Assembly: GCA_030220185.1 (NCBI GenBank)
Contig: JASPKZ010003844.1
Location: 1,745,001 to 1,809,000 of the forward strand
Direction: 5' to 3'
DNA from: Diploptera punctata
Lineage: Eukaryota; Arthropoda; Insecta; Blattodea; Blaberidae
Length of the DNA stretch: 64,000 nt
Position 1 is the stretch's first letter. Every line of letters begins with the position of its first letter. The notes below the pieces were generated by a model, which had not been told where the DNA came from, ran no database searches, and worked only from the letters and a program-made list of their open reading frames with translations. The position numbers and the translations under genes are program-made. Below, piece by piece: positions 22,955 to 33,191 of this stretch.

Positions 22955-23385
22955 TCCATGCCCCTCTTTCATTCACCATTCGTGGCTCATGTTCGTCCAT
23001 CGCTGTATATGAAGTACAAGAATGGCTATTGTGAGTTACCCGTAGGAGATAAACATATGCTGCCACGGACTTTTTTGTAGAGCTTTTGGAGTATAATTCT
23101 GTGTACATTAATTTTGTGTAATTCCTATTATTTAGGCAGCGTAAGCCATTTAAGAGCCCAAAGAGCTACTTTTTCACGTTTTCCACTACAAAGGGTGTAG
23201 GAGTTGAGTATCACAACTCTCTTATAGCCTATGTTCATCCCGAGAATCTCCTGAACATTTTGCAAAAAAAACCCATGACAATCGGATGAACGGTATGGCC
23301 GCGCATAAAGTACGAACAAACAAACATTAATTTTTATATATAAGATTATATAAATCAATACAATAGCTAACATTACAATTACATT
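22955..23385 (-). mobile_element. R2 repeat
   Basis: GTGAGTTACCCGTAGGAGAT and AACATATGCTGCCACGGACT, TTTTTTGTAGAGCTTTT match, as reverse complement, the start of the 26140 copy. The other end holds CCATGACAATCGGATGAACG then AACAAACAAACATTAATTTT, a type of ending common in dispersed arthropod repeats. No coding content. Confidence 0.55.
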
Positions 23386-23404
23386 ACAAATAAATAATTA
23401 AGCT

Positions 23405-23600
23405 AAGTAGCTTCTTGTAGGAAAACCGTAGGGAAAATGAGATGGGAGAATAGCATTATCCATGATTTCAGGGAAGTAGATTATACAGGGGATGATTGGA
23501 AAACAATAGCTGAGGATAGGGATGTATGGAGAGCTTATGTCCACGCGGTCATGAACCTATGAGTTCGATAGAGACAGTGAGTTAGGTAATCAGGTAGTTG
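23405..23600 (+). mobile_element. L1 LINE 3' end
   Basis: AGCTTCTTGTAGGAAAACCG, AGTAGATTATACAGGGGATG, GGATGTATGGAGAGCTTATG, GAACCTATGAGTTCGATAG and a GTTA-like end. A short internal deletion removes the GRPRM codons. Confidence 0.8.
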
Positions 23601-23626
23601 GTAATATTATTTAGAATTGTGTTATT

Positions 23627-23905
23627 TTTTTTGTCTAATGCCACCAGGTTGTCTTTTATGACATTTCTGGCTTTCTCCCCAGGTATTGTAATCCAAATCT
23701 CAGGTTGGGGCACCTGGAAGACAGAATTACTTAAGATTTAAAGAAGCTTCTCTATTTACAACTTTGAAGGTTATTAGTTTAATTTAACTTAAAATCTTTC
23801 CTGTGAAAGTTAAATTAAGCCTTAATAAATACTGATGACCAGATGATGATATGATGGATGATAAATGATAATAAAACGCCAGGAGGATCCTTAACCTAAA
23901 GTAAT
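23627..23905 (-). mobile_element. S1 tail C fragment with inserted sequence
   Basis: Tail C in reverse (TTGTCTAATGCCACCAGGTT, ATCTCAGGTTGGGGCACCTG) is parted from its link (AAACGCCAGGAGGATCCTTA) by about 100 bases not found in other copies (roughly 23735-23830). The head and body are missing. Confidence 0.6.
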
Positions 23906-24098
23906 CACAGGAATTCCCTTCAAGGAAACATTTTATGGTCTGACCGGGAATATCATGAACTGTAATTAGAAACGCTGAACACTAGCCCATGAAGCTGGTC
24001 TTATTTAGAATTATGTAATAAGATAATAATAATTAGAATTATATAATAACATAACAATAATAATTATACTTTATTTATATTTTCTGTTTTTTATGAAT

Positions 24099-24789
24099 CC
24101 ATCCATTCATAGTAATTCTGCCCGAGGGCAGGTCTTTCATGCTATGCTTTGCAGCTTTACTAGGCAATTGTAGGTGGACTAATTGTTATGCTCCTTGCCT
24201 CTGGTCCCGAGGGTCGCGGGTTCAACCCGGCCGGGGTCGATGGATTTTTTTTAGAATGGAAAATCCAAGGAGCAAGTCCTCCGGGAGGGACTTTAAGCCG
24301 TGGATCCCGAGTCTGAGGGTTTTCAGGCTCGTAAAAGATCCTTAAGCCTGAATGAAAAGGCCTCTAAACAAAATTTACCGAATTGTCTCGTCCTAGTACT
24401 ACCTTGGTTTCCTAGATGTCAGTATGAGGCGGAACGCTGACCACGGACCACTCAAATAGCATCTATACGAAAACAAGTGTAACTGAATTAGTATGGTCCA
24501 AATTCTTCCCTGTAGGGGGAGAGCGCCTAAATCTTTGCTAAGGGAAACATGGGCTTACAAGACAAGAAGAAGCTGTGGTAGCTTCCCGTTGCTTTCCACA
24601 CCGGTGAAGGATGATGATGGCCATTTGATTTTGGGGACCGTTTGGGCCTTACAGTTCTCCTGACATTTGTCTTACAGGTGAGGAAAAACCCCGATAAAAA
24701 CCTCACCCAGAAAAACTGCCCCGAGCGGGATCGAACCTGCGCCCGCTGCGTGACAAGGTAGGACGCTACCTCGAGACGACAGCGGTGGA
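24099..24789 (-). mobile_element. S1 SINE with tail A, split by an S4 insertion
   Basis: The 3' end is CATCCATTCATAGTAATTCT, tail A runs to about 24170 (AGGCAATTGTAGG), and it resumes at about 24572 with TGTGGTAGCTTCCCGTTGCT. The link, body and head follow to TCGAGACGACAGCGGTGGA. The two halves are collinear with other S1-A copies, so the S4 element landed in a complete S1. Confidence 0.85.
24172..24571 (+). mobile_element. S4 SINE, full length
   Basis: CTCCTTGCCTCTGGTCCCGA (A-box side), GGTTCAACCCGGCCGGGG (B box), AATGGAAAATCCAAGGAGCA, AGGCTCGTAAAAGATCCTTA, GAATGAAAAGGCCTCTAAAC, GCGGAACGCTGACCACGGAC, ending CTTACAAGACAAGAAGAAG. It lies inside an S1-A copy. Edge bases (GTGG on both sides) may be a short target duplication, but are too short to be sure. 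The best S4 copy in the window. Confidence 0.8.
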
Positions 24790-25295
24790 CTTCTTATGAA
24801 TGAGTGTTCTTATTATCCGAGGAATCTGCTCACGTAATATTGTTACCAATGAAGTTAATCTGAGGTAGCTACGTTTCTTGCTAGTTCAAATACTTAAATG
24901 AGTTGTATTAAGATAGAGCTTTGAGATGCGATACTAATTTAACTTCAAAGACACTGTTGACAAGAAAGATGTTAATTTTACCAGTGAATTCCAATAAAGG
25001 GTAAACGGAAAGTGAATGAGGTGGCAATATGTTCTGTAATGAGATCAGATGGTTGCTCTTAACATTCGAACATGTCATCGCCTTAAGAGCAACGAGAATT
25101 CATTAGAAACTCAATTACAGTCGTACAAATTAAGTGATAAATTATTCATACACCAACATTTTGTTCTCACGATTCAGAAAACATAACTGAATCTCCATAT
25201 TCATGAATTATATTCAACGCCAGGCTTCCAAAATCTTACTTAGATTCATACAATTTTAATACAACCCGAAATATTGTTACTAATGGACTAGTGTT
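24790..25295. other. Unassigned sequence
   Basis: Nothing recognised on either strand. Confidence 0.5.
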
Positions 25296-26112
25296 CGCCA
25301 AGTAAATGTCAATAAAACTAAATATATGATCACACACACAGAAATATGTTATATAATGCAAATTGGACAGCTAATGACAAATGAGGGAAATTTTGAGGAA
25401 GTGGCTGAATTCAAATACTTAGGAACAATAATCACAAAAATGAATGAGATGCACAAATAAATTAACCCTTATATTAAAAATGTATCTTATTCGATATATT
25501 GATTTCATTTACTTAATATTGTTTTTAGATCAATAGAAAAACAAACGAATAAAAATTACTTAAATTTATGTCAAATTACGCAATAATGTATAATAATCAC
25601 ACAGTTTATCATTAATTTATTTTCCTTACGGTCCGGAACATTTAAATAACTGGTTCGAGAAAATATTATATTGACTATTTAAGGGCTAAGCATAAGTTTA
25701 ATTCTAGATATGCGTACTATTATGCATTACAGAGACTCTTAACGTCCCAACTCCTTTAAAAAAAGTTAAACTAAAAATATATAGAACTATTATTCTACCA
25801 GTTATATTATATGGATGCGAAACATGGAGTCTTACTTTGAGGGAGGACATAATTTTAGGAGTACTTGAGAATAAAGTTCTTAGGAAAATTTTTGGACCAA
25901 AGAGAGATGATCTGACAAGTGAATGGAAAAGACTACATAATAGTGAAAGTGACCTATATAGTCTTTATAGGAAGCCAGATATAATAAGAACAGTTAAGTC
26001 TCGTAGACTGCGTTGAGCAGGACATGTGACACGAATGGGGAATGAAAGACGTGCATGCAAGCTTCTTGTAGGAAACCAGAGGGAAAACTCCCAGTTGGTA
26101 GACCAATAATAA
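25296..26112 (+). mobile_element. L1 LINE, interrupted
   Basis: AAGTAAATGTCAATAAAACT starts the match. FEEVAEFKYLGTIIT is readable, then the copy is split at 25465 by a TTAA-flanked MITE and resumes at 25686 (AAGTTTAATTCTAGATATGC). It continues through YGCETWSLTLREDIIL and stops at about 26112 (AGTTGGTAGACCAATAA). Stops and small deletions make it dead. Confidence 0.8.
25466..25685. mobile_element. TTAA-flanked MITE, piggyBac-like
   Basis: 220 AT-rich bases interrupt an L1 copy. The left side reads TTAA|CCCTTATAT and the right side ATTTAAGGG|CTAA. Uninterrupted L1 copies have a single ATTAAACATAGG at this point, so TTAA was duplicated (right copy mutated to CTAA). CCC...GGG ends and a TTAA target are the hallmark of the piggyBac superfamily. 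No coding content, so non-autonomous. Confidence 0.65.
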
Positions 26113-26139
26113 CATTAACCAGTAACTATTAAACTAAAC

Positions 26140-26712
26140 TATAACAAATACACAACATTAATGTACACACAAATGAGTATCTCAAAAAGCTCTACAAAAA
26201 AGTACGCGACGGCATATGTTTATCTCTTAAGGATAACTCACAATAACCATTTTGGTCTTTCACTGATGCCAAAAAGACAAGTACTTAGATTCCTGTGTAA
26301 GCATGGCAGCACATGGCGGGTATTCTTTTACGGATAACTCACACATAACGAATTTTGTCTTTTAGCTCATTTATGCCAAGAAGATCAAGATAAGTAGATT
26401 CCCGAGTAACACCGGGTAATCAGCTCGGGGAATCTTAAAATAATTACGATATACATTTATAATTATTTTTCATTTTACTTATTCAACTAATCATAAGAAG
26501 TATATTAATTTTAGTCTTTGAGTTCATTTATGCCAAGAAGAACGGGATAAGTTAGATTCCCGGGCAACGCCGGGTTATTAGCACGGGGTATCTAAAACGT
26601 ATAAATTTATAATTATTTTTCCTTTTACTTATTCAACTAAACATAAAAGCGCATTAATTTTCATTTATTTAGGCGTAGCAGCGCACGCCAGGTATTAGCT
26701 AGGGAATTATAT
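26140..26712 (+). mobile_element. R2 repeat with internal tandem units
   Basis: Starts opposite to the 23035 region (AGCTCTACAAAAAAGTACGC, GCATATGTTTATCTC). Partial units recur: GGATAACTCACAATAACCAT and GGATAACTCACACATAACGA; TTTATGCCAAGAAGATCAAG and TTTATGCCAAGAAGAACGGG; GTAACACCGGGTAATCAGCT and CAACGCCGGGTTATTAGCAC; TAATTATTTTTCATTTTACT and TAATTATTTTTCCTTTTACT. It closes with GCACGCCAGGTATTAGCTAG. The GC-rich hairpin CCCGGGCAACGCCGGG and the CTAG end recall Helitron 3' ends, but no 5' TC or helicase was seen. Confidence 0.5.
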
Positions 26713-26834
26713 AAACATTCAAGAAATGTGGACAAATACGATATTATAATTTTAATTTTTCAATTTTAACATGTTTTATTTGAAAGCTTAAAAACGACTG
26801 CCCGACTAAAAAATTGTTAAAAGCATGCTCACTG

Positions 26835-27045
26835 AATACTTCCTTAGACAATGTAATATATTTTTAAATTCTAATAAGTATTTATTTTTGTAAGATTTTA
26901 TTATTCGCTGTGCTGGTTGAATGAAAGAAAAGTAATATATTTTTAAATTCTAATAAGTATTTATTTTTGTAAGATTTTATTATTCGCTGTGCTGGTTGAA
27001 TGAAAGAAAATACCTTACGGCCTTAATTAAGTCTGTTGGCTCGTT
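26835..27045 (+). mobile_element. R1 retroposon remnant with duplicated segment
   Basis: AATTCTAATAAGTATTTATT, TTTGTAAGATTTTATTATTC, GCTGGTTGAATGAAAGAAAA and TACCTTACGGCCTTAATTAA are a diverged R1 tail. The first part is present twice (see the tandem entry). The (ATT)n end is not attached here. Confidence 0.6.
26853..27010. repeat. Exact 79-bp tandem duplication
   Basis: Bases 26853-26931 and 26932-27010 read as identical. The unit runs from GTAATATATTTTTAAATTCT to GGTTGAATGAAAGAAAA. The lack of any difference points to a recent event, or an assembly error. Confidence 0.9.
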
Positions 27046-27436
27046 CCAGTTTCATAAAAGCTAGAATTGTTAAATTTTTTCAGACCATCTTCTGTATGGG
27101 ATTCCAACATTTCTCCTTTCGTGTGGTTTATAATTTAGCAATAATTTTGGAAATCTTTCTTCTGACAATCTATCAACATGTTCTTTCCAGGCGTTCCTAT
27201 ATTTAATTACTCGATCTGTAAGTTTGAAAATATTTAGTTCCTTTCTTATATCTTCATTTTTTTTTATCCAGCAGAGTACACCCTGCCATATTTCTTAAAA
27301 ATCTCATCTCAATTGCTTCCAATCTTCGTTCTTGTCTTTTAGTGATCGTCCAACATTCTGATCCATACATCAATATAGGAACAGCCATTGCATTATAAAA
27401 TGTGTTTTTTTGTTTCTTTTCTTGTGTTTTAAGGGT
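27046..27436 (-). mobile_element. LINE C-terminal fragment, L4-like
   Basis: On the minus strand: MYGSECWTITKRQERRLEAI, EMRFLRNMAGCTLLD, NEDIRKELNIFKLTDRV, RNAWKEHVDRLSEERFPK and LLNYKPHERRNVGIP. The order matches the post-RT part of L4 at 48097 (YGSEVWTLKQKD, MRYLRRTAGYTLLD, NEDILEEL). The A-rich run near 27260 breaks the frame. The RT palm is missing. Confidence 0.75.
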
Positions 27437-27438
27437 TC

Positions 27439-27507
<69 letters not shown>
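27437..27507. repeat. (TTA)n microsatellite
   Basis: Uninterrupted TTA/ATT units at the 5' edge of the LINE fragment. Confidence 0.95.
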
Positions 27508-27576
27508 CTCAGAATTATAACTTCCTGGAAAATTCATCTTCTTAGACCGGGTTTCAACCCATGAACTTTAAGTACT

Positions 27577-27878
27577 CCATCCATAGTAATTCTACCCGAG
27601 AGCAGATCTTTCACTGCAATCATAGTTTTTTCATGCTATGTTTTGCAGCTTTACTAGGGAATTATAGGTGTGGTAGCTTCCCGTTGCTTTCCACACCGGT
27701 GAAGGATGATGATGATGATAAGGATGATTGCCGGATGATTTTCGGGGACCGTTAGGCTCCAAGCCCCCCGACATCCGTCCTACAGGCGAGTAAAAAACCC
27801 GAGAAAAACCTCACCGAGGAGCCCGTCCCGACCGGGAATCGAACCCGGGCCCGCTGCGCGACAAGGCAGCACGCTACC
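27577..27878 (-). mobile_element. S1 SINE with tail A and a 9-bp target duplication
   Basis: Tail A starts with CCATCCATAGTAATTCTACC, and link, body and B-box region follow (GGAATCGAACCCGGGCC). It ends at ACGCTACC, about 25 bases short of a full head. TTAAGTACT flanks it on both sides (27568-27576 and 27879-27887). The duplication with a shortened 5' end is what target-primed reverse transcription gives. The host sequence (GGTTTCAACCCATGAACT) is itself an old tRNA-like box. Confidence 0.9.
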
Positions 27879-28084
27879 TTAAGTACTAGAGGCTAGCATA
27901 ATAACTACTTGCCCTTCAGGAGCAACTCTCTGCCTTCATTATTTTCTCCTTGTATAACATAAATACATTTTTATTTGGCTTCCTCTTCATTTAATTTTTT
28001 TCGATAAATAAGACCATTGGCATAAACATTGTCTTAAAACAAAATTCCTTTTTATGTTCGCTAAATATTTTGCCAAAATCAGTT

Positions 28085-28860
28085 CTAAAATCACTCATCA
28101 TCATCCGGTATCATGGCAGTTGCCGCCGTCTTCCGGAAACCAAACGCCATTCTTCTCTATCCATCCATTGATCTTCCTCCAATCCTCTGATATTCATAGC
28201 CGCTAGTACCCTTTCTATCCAAGTTTTCTTCGGTCTACTTCTCTTTTTTTTCCATTGGCATCCATTCCATAACAATCTTAGGCAATCTTTGCTCTGACAT
28301 TCTTTTGACATGGCCATACCACTGTAATCTTTTCTATAATGTCTGTGAAGTCCGGCTCTTCTTGCACACCCATAATTTCCCTTATTTCTTTATTTCGTAT
28401 TCTATACATTCCAGATTTTCCAGCTGATCTCGTTAAAACATCCATTTCTGTACTTATAATTCTTTTCATTTCCCTGGTAGGAATTGGCCAGACTTCAGCA
28501 TCATATGTTAAAATGTTCTGAATTATGTTTTGTTATATTTGTAATTTTCTATTTTTTTTTTGTAATATTCTTGCTCCACCAAACTGAGTTTAAAGCATTT
28601 ATTACTTGTTATGTTTGTGCGATTCTATTTTTACTTTCCACTGTGTTATCGACTGAATGGTCTAATTTTGTTCCTAAATAAGTGTATTCAATACTAGGTT
28701 TTAATTGAAATTTATATTTATATTTTCCATTTCTTCTACTGTACACAGATATTTAGTTTTCTATATATTTATATAAGTCTCCATTTTTCATATTATTCTT
28801 TTAGTTTTTTTGCCATATATTCTATGCCATCGTTGTCTAATGCTATTGTTATTAAAATGA
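28085..28860 (-). mobile_element. LINE fragment with RT thumb and C-terminal part
   Basis: Minus strand, from upstream: a broken stretch with YMAKKLKE and IEYTYLGTK-like sequence (the block after motif C), AEVWPIPTREMKRIIS, MDVLTRSAGKSGMYRIRNKE, REIMGVQEEPDFTDIIEK and then, across a stop, NGWIEKNGVWF. Family differs from L1-L6 by its GKSGMYRIRNKEIRE block. Stops and frame breaks throughout. Confidence 0.7.
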
Positions 28861-29598
28861 TGTATCTTTTTTTAAAGAAAATCTTGTATTTGCAACGCAA
28901 AAGGTGTATAAACATAATATAATATATTAAATTGCATCCCGAGTAAATCCGCGCTTACTTTATTTCCATTCTCTATTAATGAATTATAATGTAGCCTGAC
29001 TCTTTTTAATGAATAGTTATTTAGCTTTTAAATTTTCTGCATAATGTGACAAACGTACGTAACTTCGCATAAACTGCGAAATATACTTGAACGAAACTTG
29101 TATTGAAAAGTGGCATTTTTATACAAAACATGTTTGAAAGTAGGATATAAACCTACGGTATGTTATTTACAGTCCGTCACTGGATTTGGTAAATACAAAT
29201 TACTTGATTAAACACATACTTTCTTATTTATCGTTTCGGTTTGATGTTAATTTATTCTGTAGAGTTACAAGCTGTATTTTCGAGATAGAAATTATTTTCC
29301 TTTTTGCGGAATTTACTTATGACTTTGAGGTTCTTACACTCTGGTAATTCTCATTCCAAGCTTGTGAACACGACTCCCATGCAAAGCGAAAGAAATATTA
29401 CCAACATCTGTGTCGTACTATAGTATTAGTACTCATGTATATAAGCTTAAAAGCATTTAATAAGAAATAATTTTGATTTAATTTTTATGAACTGCAAATA
29501 GGGAGTATTTTCTAGTTATCCTGAGTATGTTAATTGTATTAACATTAATATTTTATAATTTATTTTCATTATAATTTGACATTATATCGAAATAATAA
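28861..29598. other. Unassigned AT-rich sequence
   Basis: No repeat or domain recognised over about 740 bases. Confidence 0.5.
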
Positions 29599-29934
29599 TC
29601 CATCCATAGTAATTCTGCCCGAGGGCAGGTCTTTCACCACAATCATAGCATTTTCATCCTGTGCTTTGCAGCTTTACTACGGAATTACAGGTGTGGTAGC
29701 TTCCCGTTGCTTTCTACACCGGTGAAGGATGATGATTATGATGATAATGATAAGGATGATGATGCTGGCCGAATGGTTTTCGGGGACCGTTTGGCCCTAA
29801 GCTTCCTTACATTTATCTTACAGGTGAGGAAAAACCCCGAAAAAACCTCACCCAGGAGCCTGTCCCGACCGGGAATCGAACCCGGGCCCGCTGCGTGACA
29901 AGGCAGCACGCTACCTCGAGACCACAGCGGAGGA
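29599..29934 (-). mobile_element. S1 SINE with tail A, full length
   Basis: CCATCCATAGTAATTCTGCC (3' end), GCAGCTTTACTACGGAATTA, GCTTCCCGTTGCTTTCTACA, body CTTACAGGTGAGGAAAAACC, GGGAATCGAACCCGGGCCCG and TCGAGACCACAGCGGAGGA (head). The head abuts (AAT)n. Confidence 0.9.
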
Positions 29935-29935
29935 C

Positions 29936-29987
<52 letters not shown>

Positions 29988-30016
29988 CTTCACTTCCTGG
30001 TTTAGGCATTAGTTAC

Positions 30017-30050
<34 letters not shown>
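29936..30050. repeat. Two (AAT)n tracts
   Basis: 29936-29991 and 30017-30050, parted by CTTCACTTCCTGGTTTAGGC. The first abuts the S1 head. Confidence 0.95.
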
Positions 30051-30069
30051 TTATTTATATACAGATTTT

Positions 30070-30265
30070 CAATGTTTCTTTTTGTGAATAAAGTTTTATT
30101 TTCCTTCTCCATTCGTCCTTATCCATTCACTCCATGTCCTCCAGTGCTCTTGTTCTCATTCCAGTTCTTATTTTTTCAATCCATGAGATTCGAGGTATTC
30201 CTTTTATTTATTTATTTATTTTTTTCCTTCTTCCAGGTGGACACCATTCCAATGTTTTTTTCTGA
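30070..30265 (-). mobile_element. LINE C-terminal fragment
   Basis: Minus strand frames give GVHLEEGKK, then RGIPRISWIEKIRTGMRTRA and LEDMEWMDKDEWRRK. The pattern (PPGRR, RGxPRxxW, DxxxWR) is the end of a LINE polyprotein. A TTTA repeat near 30210 breaks the frame. Confidence 0.6.
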
Positions 30266-30266
30266 T

Positions 30267-30270
30267 AATA

Positions 30271-30366
<96 letters not shown>
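30267..30366. repeat. (AAT)n microsatellite
   Basis: About 100 bases of AAT units, the source of a poly-L ORF that is not a gene. Confidence 0.95.
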
Positions 30367-30368
<2 letters not shown>

Positions 30369-30594
30369 GGGTCCGGCGTAAGTCAGTGAACCATTACACA
30401 TGGACAGATGGTTCAAGGGGGAAAAAAAAAGGTTGAAACTGGGTTTGAATCCGGGACCTTCAGAATATAATCTCAAACACTACTGCGTAGTAGTGTTTGA
30501 GATTAAGGTCCCTTATTAAAACCCCAGTTTTAACCAATCTATTTTTTCCCCCATGCAACCATGTGTAATAGTTAACTGACCTATGCCGCACCTG
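30367..30594. repeat. S9 tRNA-like units, head to head inverted
   Basis: Two diverged copies of one unit face each other. Left: CCGGCGTAAGTCAGTGAACC, TTACACATGG, GGGTTTGAATCCGGGACCTT. The right copy reads as its reverse complement (AAGGTCCC ... CCATGTGTAATAGTTAACTG). The centre at 30463-30505 is a tight hairpin: ATCTCAAACACTACT / AGTAGTGTTTGAGAT. Each outer edge meets an (AAT)n tract. Confidence 0.65.

Positions 30595-30651
<57 letters not shown>
30595..30651. repeat. (AAT)n microsatellite
   Basis: AAT units between the S9 unit and the R1 copy; on the minus strand they are the 3' end of R1. Confidence 0.95.
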
Positions 30652-30652
<1 letters not shown>

Positions 30653-30735
30653 TTTTATTTATTCTAATAGAGTTAAGGGTATTATACTCTCCACGTAATA
30701 AGGACAAATATACAAAATACATATTTCAATTGAGG
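30652..30735 (-). mobile_element. R1 retroposon 3' tail, decayed
   Basis: GTTTTATTTATTCTAATAGA, GTTAAGGGTATTATACTCTC and ACAAATATACAAAATAC follow the R1 tail in reverse, directly after (AAT)n. Confidence 0.5.
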
Positions 30736-30744
30736 TAACGTTGT

Positions 30745-31180
30745 TGCATGAATGCGGCTGCTCTGGTTTTGATTCCCGATCGGGACAAGTTTCCTGGATG
30801 AAGTTTTTTCTAGGCTTTTCCTCACATGTAAAACAAATGTCGGGAAACTGTAGGCCAAAAAGTCCACGAACACAATTTGATCACCGTAATCATCATCCTA
30901 TAATATTCTCATTGTTAGTATGAATGTGTGAGTGAACGGTGAATCGTGTCTTAAATGATTCTTGTTGTCTTGGAGAAGGGCCTGGCATGGAGCTAAGAAG
31001 AGTCACCCCATATCCCTGCGTGGTCAAAAAATGTATACGTGAACCAGAGTTTGACAATTCTCCTCTTTCAACAAATCGTGTCCCTGTAAGACCCGTATGA
31101 CGTGGGGCATGTAAAAGTACCTGTATAGGGAGAGATTAAACTGAGGTAAAGACAGAAAAGAGAGAGATTATAATTGTAAG
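30745..31180 (+). mobile_element. S1 SINE with tail B, longest copy
   Basis: Head remains (GGCTGCTCTGGTTTTGATTC with B box GATTCCCGATCGGGAC), then body (CTCACATGTAAAACAAATGT), then tail B: TTAGTATGAATGTGTGAGTG, TTGTTGTCTTGGAGAAGGGC, GGTCAAAAAATGTATACGTG, TGACGTGGGGCATGTAAAAG, GGGAGAGATTAAACTGAGG. It defines tail B together with 701 and 5842. Confidence 0.8.
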
Positions 31181-31334
31181 TTATATACTAAAATATATAA
31201 GTTATGATAAATTATAAAGCACGAAAAAATAAGGGGATATAAAATAATGCACACAAAGCCGTTCCTTTTATACACTATACATACTACTATTATAGAGCCT
31301 ACTACTGCTACTACTACTACTAATAATATTATTT

Positions 31335-31790
31335 TTATTTAGGAATATTCTACACTACAGTGGTTGTCCTTCAACCCAAAATGATTTGTCGCCAGATGTT
31401 TCTATCTAAAGCATCTTCTTCCCTCAAATCTCTAGCTTCCACACTTCTCCTCAATCTATCTAACCAACGTTCTCTAAGTCTGCCTCTTCCCCTCCTCCAA
31501 TTAGCTTTCCAATCAATGATATTGATTGGTATTCTATCTTCTTCCATTCTTATGAGGTGTCCACACCATTTCAAACATATTTCTTCTATTATTTTTTTTC
31601 AACTTGCATAATTTACCTTATTGTGCTATTTCTGACTTTATCCCGTCGTGAAATTCTTGTCGATCACCTCCAAAAATCCATTTCCACTGCTAACAACTTG
31701 TTGTCTTGTTGTATACTTACTGTCCTGGTTTCGGGACCATAAAATAAAAACGCTTTGTAACAGGGCTTGAAATACTACTGTTACTACTAC
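31335..31790 (-). mobile_element. L5 LINE C-terminal fragment
   Basis: Minus strand: upstream VSGPETRTVSIQQ- and RISRRDKVRNSTI-like frames, then MKWCGHLIRMEEDRIPINI, GRGRLRERWLDRLRRS, VEARDLREEDALDRNIWRQI and a stop. The region is the last part of a LINE polyprotein (a [H/C]GHLxRM...RxP motif). RT palm absent; the upstream frame is broken. Confidence 0.8.
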
Positions 31791-31809
31791 TTCTACTACT
31801 ACTGCTACT

Positions 31810-31810
<1 letters not shown>

Positions 31811-31896
<86 letters not shown>

Positions 31897-31915
31897 TATT
31901 ATTATTATTATTATT
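31811..31915. repeat. (AAT)n microsatellite turning into (ATT)n
   Basis: AAT units to about 31890 then ATT units, so the tract contains a small inverted junction. Confidence 0.95.
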
Positions 31916-32620
31916 TAATTAATATTATTGTGTATTCTTTACGTAAGTGTAATATTGCTTTTTTTTTGTTTATTTTTCTTTACACTAGTACCAATTATTA
32001 CTTTATTGTAAATACTATTGTAAATATCTTACTTTTTGTCTAATAAAGTCCTACTACTACTCTACTACTACTACTACTAATTAGACAAGTACCACCAATT
32101 AATATATACCTATTATATAGGCAACAGTCACGATTCAAACCAAAATTAAAGTAAATGAAAATTTAGATTTCTCTAAAATTATTATAATGTCCGGCAGAGC
32201 CTTTAGTAGAGACATGGAGACAGTAGTGTACGATATAAACTACTAGTTAACTGAAAGTAGAATTGAATAAAATGCAGATCCTAATGTTATAATGGAAATG
32301 AGAAAAACTGACAAATGTTAACACACATGTGCATTAGAAAAGAAATTAAATTATATTATTTTACAGCATATCCACAACTATTTACAAGGCAGTTTGAAAC
32401 TTTCTTGTAGAGCTAACTTGAAAATAAAAGAGCAGGGAGATAAATCTCAACACGAATAGAACCAGTCAATGCCAATCCCATTTATACTAAAAAGAAAAGA
32501 TAAGAATTTATTAATGGATGCGAAAAATAGAGGAGAAAATATGAGTGCTTTAAAATAAAATGTTTATGAAAGTATCTGAATCAAAGAGTTATGAGTCTCA
32601 TCTAATGTGATGGAAGGATA
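31916..32620. other. Unassigned sequence
   Basis: CTA repeats near 32050-32080 only; nothing else recognised. Confidence 0.5.
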
Positions 32621-32735
32621 TGTGTCATTCATGAGTCACGATTTCTACGCTCTGTCCATCGACCTTGGCTGCGTTTGAAGCCGCGAATCCCGAAACCAGA
32701 TGCGAGCATCGTATCCACTAGTCCATCAGGGCAGA
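32621..32735 (-). mobile_element. S4-like SINE head fragment
   Basis: Minus strand: CTGATGGACTAGTGGATACG, ATGCTCGCATCTGGTTTCGG and a box GGCTTCAAACGCAGCCAAGG followed by TCGATGGACAG. The same order as the start of S4. Confidence 0.45.
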
Positions 32736-32812
32736 CCGTTGGAAAAATATCGAATTTGTGTCTGGGTGTATTTTTCTTGATTTGTGCTCTCTTTGGTGGT
32801 GGCTAGTGCTTA

Positions 32813-32874
32813 TAATAATAATAATAATAATAGTAATAATAATAATAAGAAGAAGAAGAAGAAGAAGAAGAAAA
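32813..32874. repeat. (AAT)n(AGA)n compound microsatellite
   Basis: AAT units with AGT interruptions, then AGA units from about 32847. Confidence 0.9.
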
Positions 32875-32877
32875 AGT

Positions 32878-33191
32878 ATCCATCCATCCATAGTAATTCT
32901 GCCCGAGGGCAGGTCTTTAACTGCAATCATAGCATTTTCATGCTATGTTTTGCAGCTTTACTAGGAAATTGTAGGTGTGGTAGCTTCCCGCTGCTTTCCA
33001 CACCAATGAAGGATGATGCTAATGATAAGGATGATTTCCGGAGACCGTTGGGCCCTAAGCATCCTGACATTTGTCTTACAGGTGAGGAAAAACACGAAAA
33101 ATACTTTCCCGAGGAGCCTGTCCCGACCGGGAATCGAACCGGGGCACGCTGCATGGCAGGGCAGTACGCTACCTCGAGACCACACCAGTGG

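Noticed and set aside
30216..30722. Two poly-leucine ORFs
   Set aside because: Translation of AAT microsatellites.
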